64,000 nucleotides of DNA from Flavobacterium notoginsengisoli (lineage in GTDB: Bacteria; Bacteroidota; Bacteroidia; Flavobacteriales; Flavobacteriaceae): positions 434,001-498,000 of the forward strand of contig NZ_JACHLB010000001.1 in assembly GCF_014207905.1 (NCBI RefSeq). The letters are read 5' to 3'. Positions 59,564 through 64,000 of this stretch are shown piece after piece. Below the pieces are notes generated by a model that saw only the letters and a list, made by a program, of their open reading frames with translations, did not search any database and was not told the DNA's origin. How positions within the stretch are numbered: position 1 is the stretch's first letter; every line of letters begins with the position of its first letter. The position numbers and the translations under genes were made by a program.

Positions 59564-59803
59564 TTGCAAAATACAATACACACTCTGAAAAAAGGCGAAA
59601 AAGCCATTATCAAAGATTTTGATATCGATCTTATTCCACTGAAATTATTAGAAATGGGTTGTCTGCCTGGCAGCTTAGTTGAATTACTTCAGGTTGCACC
59701 TTTTGGCGATCCTTTATATTTAGATATAAACGGCTCACATGTTGCAATTCGTATTGAAACAGCTCGTGAAATTGAAGTTGAACTTATCCAAAACAATTTA
59801 TAA
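59564..59803 (+). CDS. feoA: FeoA ferrous iron transport protein, TTG start
   Basis: A 79-residue SH3-like protein that works with FeoB in Fe2+ uptake. Family stretches are KKGEKAIIKDF, LLEMGCLPGSLVELLQVAPFGDPLYLDI and GSHVAIRIETAREIEVEL. There is no ATG for a full-length product, and an in-frame TAA lies 9 bp upstream of the TTG at 59564, so TTG must be the start. Its stop overlaps the feoB ATG by one base. Confidence 0.92.
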   Translation: MQNTIHTLKKGEKAIIKDFDIDLIPLKLLEMGCLPGSLVELLQVAPFGDPLYLDINGSHVAIRIETAREIEVELIQNNL

Positions 59804-61902
59804 TGAGCGTTCAGAATATCAATGTTGCCCTAATCGGAAATCCAAATACCGGAAAAACTTCTGTTTTTAATCAATTGACAGGTCTTAATCAACAAGTTGG
59901 AAATTATCCTGGAATTACGGTTGAGAAAAAAATGGGTTTTTGCAAATTGCCTAATAACGTAAAAGCAAACATTTTAGATTTACCTGGAACTTATAGTTTG
60001 AATGCCAGTTCGATGGATGAAAGTGTGGTTATCGAGCTTTTATTAAACAAAAACGACAAATTATATCCAGATGTAGCAGTTGTAGTTACAGATGTAGAAA
60101 ATCTGAAACGAAACTTACTGATTTACACTCAAATTAAAGACCTTGAAATTCCGACGATTTTAGTAATCAATATGTCTGATCGTATGGAACGCAAAGGAAT
60201 TACACTTGACATTCCTTATTTAGAAGAAAAACTAAAAACGAAAATTGCTTTAGTAAGTTCTCGAAAAGGTTTAGGAATTGATCAATTAAAGGAACTTATC
60301 GTTTCTTATAAAACCATTACGCACGAACCTTGCTTGAATGCTTCTGTAATTGATCCCGAATATTTTGAAAAATTAGAGCATGCATTTCCAAATCAGTTGA
60401 TGTATAAATTGTGGCTTGTGATTACGCAAGATGTCAATTTTTCTAATTTAGATCGAAATGAAGTTAGAAACACATTCACCAAATCACATTCAGAATTAAA
60501 ACGTTTACAGCAAAAAGAAACGATTAAAAGATATCAGTTTATCAATGATGTTTTAAAAGGAGGTTTAAAAATTGATGCCTCAATGGCAAAAGACGTTCGC
60601 GCCAAATTAGATCGAATTTTAACGCATAAAGTTTTTGGTTACTTGATTTTCTTTGCCATTTTGTTTTTAATTTTCCAATCGATTTTCAGCTGGTCAACAA
60701 TTCCAATGGATTTTATTGACAGCACATTTGCTTCATTAAGCAGTTGGGTAGCAGAAGAATTGCCAAGCGGAATTTTGACAGATTTACTTTCTCAAGGAAT
60801 TATTCCTGGAATTGGCGGAGTCGTTATTTTTATACCTCAAATTGCCGTGCTTTTCTTGTTTATTTCAGTTTTGGAAGAAAGCGGTTATATGAGTCGAGTA
60901 GTTTTTTTAATGGATAAAATCATGCGCCGATTCGGACTTTCAGGAAAAAGTGTTGTGCCTTTAATTTCTGGTACAGCTTGCGCGATTCCAGCAATTATGG
61001 CAACACGAAATATCGAAAACTGGAAAGAACGTCTTATTACGATATTAGTGACGCCATTCACGACTTGTTCTGCAAGATTACCCGTTTATGCTATTATAAT
61101 TTCTCTTGTTGTTCCGAGCAAACGCATTTTTGGATTCCTGAATGTTCAAGGTTTAACCTTAATGGCTCTTTATGTTTTAGGTTTTTTTATGGCAATTTTA
61201 TCGGCTTATATTTTAAATAAAGTTTTAAAATTGGAATCTAAAACCTATTTTGTGGTTGAAATGCCAAGTTATAAAATGCCTCTTTTCAAAAACGTCGGAA
61301 TTAACGTAGTTGAAAAAACAAAAGCATTTATTGCCGGAGCAGGAAAAATCATTCTTGCAATCTCGATTATTCTTTGGTTTTTAGCGTCTTATGGACCTGG
61401 AGAAGAATTTAATGATGCTGAAAAAATTGTAAAAGAAAGATTTGCAAATACAACCTTAGATGAAACTCAGTTTGAAAATGAAGTTAATTCTCAAAAATTA
61501 GAAAATTCATACATAGGATTAATGGGAAGAGCAATCGAACCAGCAATTCAACCTTTAGGTTACGATTGGAAAATCGGAATTGCATTAATTAGTTCGTTTG
61601 CCGCGCGTGAAGTTTTTGTTGGAACTTTGGCAACTATTTATAGTGTTGGAGATTCTGATAATGAGTCAACTATAAAAAGTAAAATGCAGGCAGAAGTTCG
61701 CCCAGATACGGGCAAAAAAGTCTTCGATTTTCCAACAGGAATTTCATTACTTTTATTTTACGCTTTTGCGATGCAATGCGCCAGTACATTGGCCATTACT
61801 AAAAAAGAAACCAATTCATGGAAATGGCCTGCAATGCAACTAATTTTCATGAGCGGATTGGCTTATTTTACCGCTTTAATTGCATACCAACTTTTAAAAT
61901 AA
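59803..61902 (+). CDS. feoB: FeoB ferrous iron transporter
   Basis: A 699-residue inner-membrane Fe2+ transporter. The N-terminal G domain has ALIGNPNTGKTSVFNQLTG (G1), DLPGTYSL (G3) and VINMSDRM (G4, NxSD). A GDI-like helical region follows (about 180-270), then the membrane core with two Gate motifs: GKSVVPLISGTACAIPAIMATR and SFAAREVFVGTLATIYSVG. Normal length. Coupled to feoA by overlap and followed 6 bp later by a small Cys-rich gene. Confidence 0.96.
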   Translation: MSVQNINVALIGNPNTGKTSVFNQLTGLNQQVGNYPGITVEKKMGFCKLPNNVKANILDLPGTYSLNASSMDESVVIELLLNKNDKLYPDVAVVVTDVENLKRNLLIYTQIKDLEIPTILVINMSDRMERKGITLDIPYLEEKLKTKIALVSSRKGLGIDQLKELIVSYKTITHEPCLNASVIDPEYFEKLEHAFPNQLMYKLWLVITQDVNFSNLDRNEVRNTFTKSHSELKRLQQKETIKRYQFINDVLKGGLKIDASMAKDVRAKLDRILTHKVFGYLIFFAILFLIFQSIFSWSTIPMDFIDSTFASLSSWVAEELPSGILTDLLSQGIIPGIGGVVIFIPQIAVLFLFISVLEESGYMSRVVFLMDKIMRRFGLSGKSVVPLISGTACAIPAIMATRNIENWKERLITILVTPFTTCSARLPVYAIIISLVVPSKRIFGFLNVQGLTLMALYVLGFFMAILSAYILNKVLKLESKTYFVVEMPSYKMPLFKNVGINVVEKTKAFIAGAGKIILAISIILWFLASYGPGEEFNDAEKIVKERFANTTLDETQFENEVNSQKLENSYIGLMGRAIEPAIQPLGYDWKIGIALISSFAAREVFVGTLATIYSVGDSDNESTIKSKMQAEVRPDTGKKVFDFPTGISLLLFYAFAMQCASTLAITKKETNSWKWPAMQLIFMSGLAYFTALIAYQLLK

Positions 61903-61908
61903 AAAGTT

Positions 61909-62034
61909 ATGTTTCAAGAAATTATCGCCTTTACAATATTAGGATTAGCAGTTGCTTTTTTGATTAAGAAGTTCTTCTTCAAATCGAAAAAGAAAAAAGA
62001 CTGCGGCGGAGGAACCGATTGCGGGTGTTCATAA
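61909..62034 (+). CDS. FeoB-associated Cys-rich small membrane protein
   Basis: A 41-residue protein: one membrane helix (IIAFTILGLAVAFLIKKFFF), a Lys-rich stretch (KSKKKK) and a Cys-rich tail DCGGGTDCGCS. It matches the FeoB-associated Cys-rich family (PF12669 type), comparable in place to FeoC. It starts 6 bp after the feoB stop. The tail could bind Fe2+ or a cluster; the role is unproven. Confidence 0.88.
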   Translation: MFQEIIAFTILGLAVAFLIKKFFFKSKKKKDCGGGTDCGCS

Positions 62035-62039
62035 TTAAG

Positions 62040-62071
62040 GTTCTAAGTTGCTAAGATTCTAAGCTACTAAG
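62040..62071. repeat. 8-bp tandem array, four units, after the feo operon
   Basis: GTTCTAAG, TTGCTAAG, ATTCTAAG, CTACTAAG, between the last feo gene and its terminator. Same unit family as at 18054, 31677 and 33967. Confidence 0.72.
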
Positions 62072-62082
62072 ATTTAAACATT

Positions 62083-62121
62083 AAAAGCGTCACATGAATT
62101 TTGAATTCATGTGACGCTTTT
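62083..62121. terminator. Strong terminator of the feo operon
   Basis: 18-bp perfect stem with core GCGTCACATGAATT / AATTCATGTGACGC, A and T tails, 3-base loop. Confidence 0.92.
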
Positions 62122-62218
62122 TTTTCTTTTAAAAATGCCTTTTAATGTTGTTTTTAAGGCTTAACTGGATTATTTGTATATTTTTTAGCGATTACTTTTG
62201 GCTTATAAATTCGTTCAA

Positions 62219-62341
62219 ATGACAAATAGAAATAACTCAGAAATAATTCGAGACAATCGAGTTGCAAGATTATTATGGTTTACTTTAGGATTTTTCTCCG
62301 CAACCATTATTACTTATTTAGCAATGAAAGGCAATCATTGA
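62219..62341 (+). CDS. Small single-helix membrane protein (possible)
   Basis: A 40-residue frame: a charged N-terminus (TNRNNSEIIRDNRVAR), one membrane helix (LLWFTLGFFSATIITYLAM) and a short basic tail (KGNH). Charge distribution, ATG start and position between a terminator and a convergent gene support a real small gene, but length gives little statistical weight. No family recognised. Confidence 0.5.
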   Translation: MTNRNNSEIIRDNRVARLLWFTLGFFSATIITYLAMKGNH

Positions 62342-62377
62342 GTTAGAAATCTGAAAACTGAGACTGAGACTGAAAAC

Positions 62378-63031
62378 TTATTTCAAACCTTCCCATTCTG
62401 CATAAAACTGTGCCAGAAAAGATTCCATGAAATGATGTCTTTCGGCAGCGATTTCTTTTCCTTTTTCTGTATTCATTTTATCTTTTAAAAGCAAAAGCTT
62501 TTCGTAAAAATGATTTATCGTTGGAGCGTTATTCTTTTTATACTCCTCTTTTGTCATATTTGTTACTGGCGCAATTTCTGGATTGTATAAAGCTCGGTTC
62601 TTAAATCCGCCATAATTGAAGGCTCTTGCTACTCCAATTGCACCAATTGCATCCAAACGATCAGCATCTTGAACAATATCCAATTCGACAGAAGAGAACT
62701 TCTTTTCGAAATTTCCGCCTTTATAAGAGATATTTTCAATGATATTCACCACATGAACAATTATCTCCTCCGAAACATTTTGAGCCTCTAAAAACGCTCG
62801 TGCTGTTTTTGGACCAATAGTTTCGTCTCCGTTATGAAATTTGCTATCTGCAATATCGTGCAACAAAGCACCTAATTGCACAACTGTAAGATCGCAGTCA
62901 GTGTCTTTTGCAATTAAAAGTGCATTTTTATAAACACGTTCGATATGAAACCAATCGTGACCGCCTTCGGCATCGTTTAGTTTTTCTTTTACAAAAGCAA
63001 TCGTTTTATTTATAAGTTCAGAAGTATTCAT
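62378..63031 (-). CDS. HD-domain phosphohydrolase
   Basis: A 217-residue HD-superfamily protein like E. coli YedJ. Metal ligands are His in GHDWFHIERVYKNAL, the HD pair in LGALLHDIADSKFH, and Asp in VQDADRLDAIGAIGVARAF. Such proteins hydrolyse phosphate esters, possibly nucleotides; the substrate is unknown. It lies downstream of the desaturase, same strand, separated by a hairpin. Confidence 0.9.
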   Translation of the reverse strand: MNTSELINKTIAFVKEKLNDAEGGHDWFHIERVYKNALLIAKDTDCDLTVVQLGALLHDIADSKFHNGDETIGPKTARAFLEAQNVSEEIIVHVVNIIENISYKGGNFEKKFSSVELDIVQDADRLDAIGAIGVARAFNYGGFKNRALYNPEIAPVTNMTKEEYKKNNAPTINHFYEKLLLLKDKMNTEKGKEIAAERHHFMESFLAQFYAEWEGLK

Positions 63032-63060
63032 AAAGGGATATTTATATTTTATAAAAAAAT

Positions 63061-63100
63061 GTTGATTGTCAAAGTTTAATACTAAACCTCAACAATCAAC
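63061..63100 (-). terminator. Terminator after the desaturase gene
   Basis: Outer stem GTTGATTGT (63061-63069) and ACAATCAAC (63092-63100), inner stem GTTTA/TAAAC, with T-rich sequence on the desaturase side's exit. Confidence 0.7.
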
Positions 63101-63116
63101 AAGTATATTTTTTAAA

Positions 63117-63151
63117 TTTCAAATCTAAAATCTGAAATCTACATTCTAAAA
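63117..63151. repeat. 7-bp tandem array at the desaturase 3' end
   Basis: TTTCAAA, TCTAAAA, TCTGAAA, TCTACAT, TCTAAAA: five 7-bp units ending 1 bp before the desaturase stop codon. Same unit as in the hemB leader. Confidence 0.65.
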
Positions 63152-63152
63152 T

Positions 63153-64000
63153 TTAAAGTCTCGCAGGTTCAACCCATTTGAAAATGTGAGATTCTTGTGG
63201 AATCACAATTCTTTCTGAGATTTTAGCCATACGAGCTGGTAATTTCATTAAATAATCACGTGCTTTTTCTGCCTCGTCAGTCAAATTAGAAATTTTATCG
63301 ATTTCCCATTTGTTCATTAATTTCTGCATAATTTCAACGTAATCTGTTGCAGTGTAAACTCCGATACGTTGCGCAGAATCTGAAAACTGTTCAAAAGCTG
63401 TACTAATTTTTTGTCCAGATTCTCTCAAGAAATGCGCTGGCATAACGATTTTCTGTTTCATCATGTATTGAAAAGCCAACATCATTTCGCTCGGATCAAC
63501 TTGGAAAATTCTAGTTACAAATTCGCTATATGCATGGTGATGACGCATTTCGTCACCTGCAATCATTTTACACATTTTAGACAACTTGTTATCTCCAAAT
63601 TTCTTTGCAATCTGAGATACTCTGTTGTGAGAAACATAGGTTGCTAATTCCTGAAAACTTGTGTAAACAAAGTTTTTGTACGGATCAGAACCTGTTCCAA
63701 TATCAAAACCGTCGTTAATTAAATGCTGAGTTGTCATTTCGATTTCACGCATGTTAACACGACCAGACAAATACAGATATTTATTCAAAAGATCTCCGTG
63801 GCGGTTTTCTTCTCCGGTCCATTGGCGAATCCATTTAGACCAGCCATTACCACCGTCTTCAACTTGATTTACTCCTTCTACATCCATCAACCAAGATTCG
63901 TATGTAGGCAAAGCTTCTTCGGTAATTGTATCACCAACAAGCGTAACCCAGAAATCGTATGGAAGTTCTTTAGCTATTTCGCGTAATTCTCTTACCTCTT
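63153..64000 (-). CDS. Acyl-ACP desaturase, 5' end outside window
   Basis: Soluble diiron fatty-acid desaturase of the plant stearoyl-ACP type, which adds a double bond to acyl-ACP using O2. Both iron-binding motifs are visible: EENRHGD (ExxH) and GDEMRHHHAY (ExxH). The frame continues open to the window end (ELREIAKELPYDFWVTLVGD before PTYESWLMD), so the Met-like TTG at 63911 is internal and the true start is outside. About 282 codons are present of roughly 330. Related TIGR-type members make unsaturated membrane lipids. Confidence 0.93.
   Translation of the reverse strand, partial: EVRELREIAKELPYDFWVTLVGDTITEEALPTYESWLMDVEGVNQVEDGGNGWSKWIRQWTGEENRHGDLLNKYLYLSGRVNMREIEMTTQHLINDGFDIGTGSDPYKNFVYTSFQELATYVSHNRVSQIAKKFGDNKLSKMCKMIAGDEMRHHHAYSEFVTRIFQVDPSEMMLAFQYMMKQKIVMPAHFLRESGQKISTAFEQFSDSAQRIGVYTATDYVEIMQKLMNKWEIDKISNLTDEAEKARDYLMKLPARMAKISERIVIPQESHIFKWVEPARL

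Noticed and set aside
63153-63911. Complete gene of 252 codons starting at 63911
   Set aside because: The frame stays open to the window edge and the upstream residues continue the desaturase family sequence, so this TTG is internal.

Overview
The window looks like chromosomal DNA of a Flavobacterium-type member of the Bacteroidota. It is AT-rich, carries a gliding-motility gene (gldH), a RicT/PSP1 gene, a TonB-dependent receptor and a lycopene cyclase, and has promoters of the Bacteroidota form TAnnTTTG. No rRNA, tRNA, CRISPR array or prophage was seen. Both ends cut genes: a class A penicillin-binding protein at the left and an acyl-ACP desaturase at the right.

Layout. 1-3.4 kb: PBP1A, gldH and ricT, leftward. 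3.7-7.9 kb: two ankyrin proteins (the second with a SHOCT tail) and two lipoproteins. 8-12.1 kb: two different tRNA U34 hydroxylase genes, trhP with a coupled ferredoxin and trhO, separated by an IS200-like HUH gene. 12.4-18 kb: a tripartite RND efflux operon. 18-24.6 kb: bacilliredoxin, crtY and a glycosyltransferase cluster. 24.9-32.4 kb: a metal-homeostasis region with a TonB receptor, thioredoxin-like protein, flavin oxidoreductase, MerC-like protein, Fur-family regulator, NRAMP transporter fused to a universal stress domain, and a DtxR-family regulator. 32.5-36.9 kb: small uncharacterised genes, an enoyl-CoA hydratase and a histidine kinase. 37-53.3 kb: heme biosynthesis (hemJ, hemH, an AraC regulator, hemA, hemC, hemD, hemE, hemF, hemB) with a cytochrome c, an aldolase and a REP-associated transposase. 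53.6-58.8 kb: tandem M13 peptidases and a SCO protein. 59.5-62 kb: feoA, feoB and a small Cys-rich Feo protein. 62.2-64 kb: a small membrane ORF, an HD hydrolase and the desaturase.

Most notable signals. (1) TrhP and TrhO, unrelated enzymes known to make the same tRNA modification, end in the same roughly 85-residue domain (45 of 85 identical without gaps, counted by hand). (2) A 16-bp dyad TTTAG-N6-CTAAA lies on or beside the promoters of the TonB receptor and the NRAMP gene, next to a DtxR-family regulator, so the three probably form one manganese/iron regulon. (3) Two TGCAA-type dyads cover the merC promoter beside a Fur-family gene. (4) Intergenic regions are rich in structured repeats: a 177-bp nested palindrome with compensatory arm changes, 7-bp and 8-bp degenerate tandem arrays, a 17-bp-arm inverted repeat, REPs around a RAYT gene, and a repeat that supplies a start codon.
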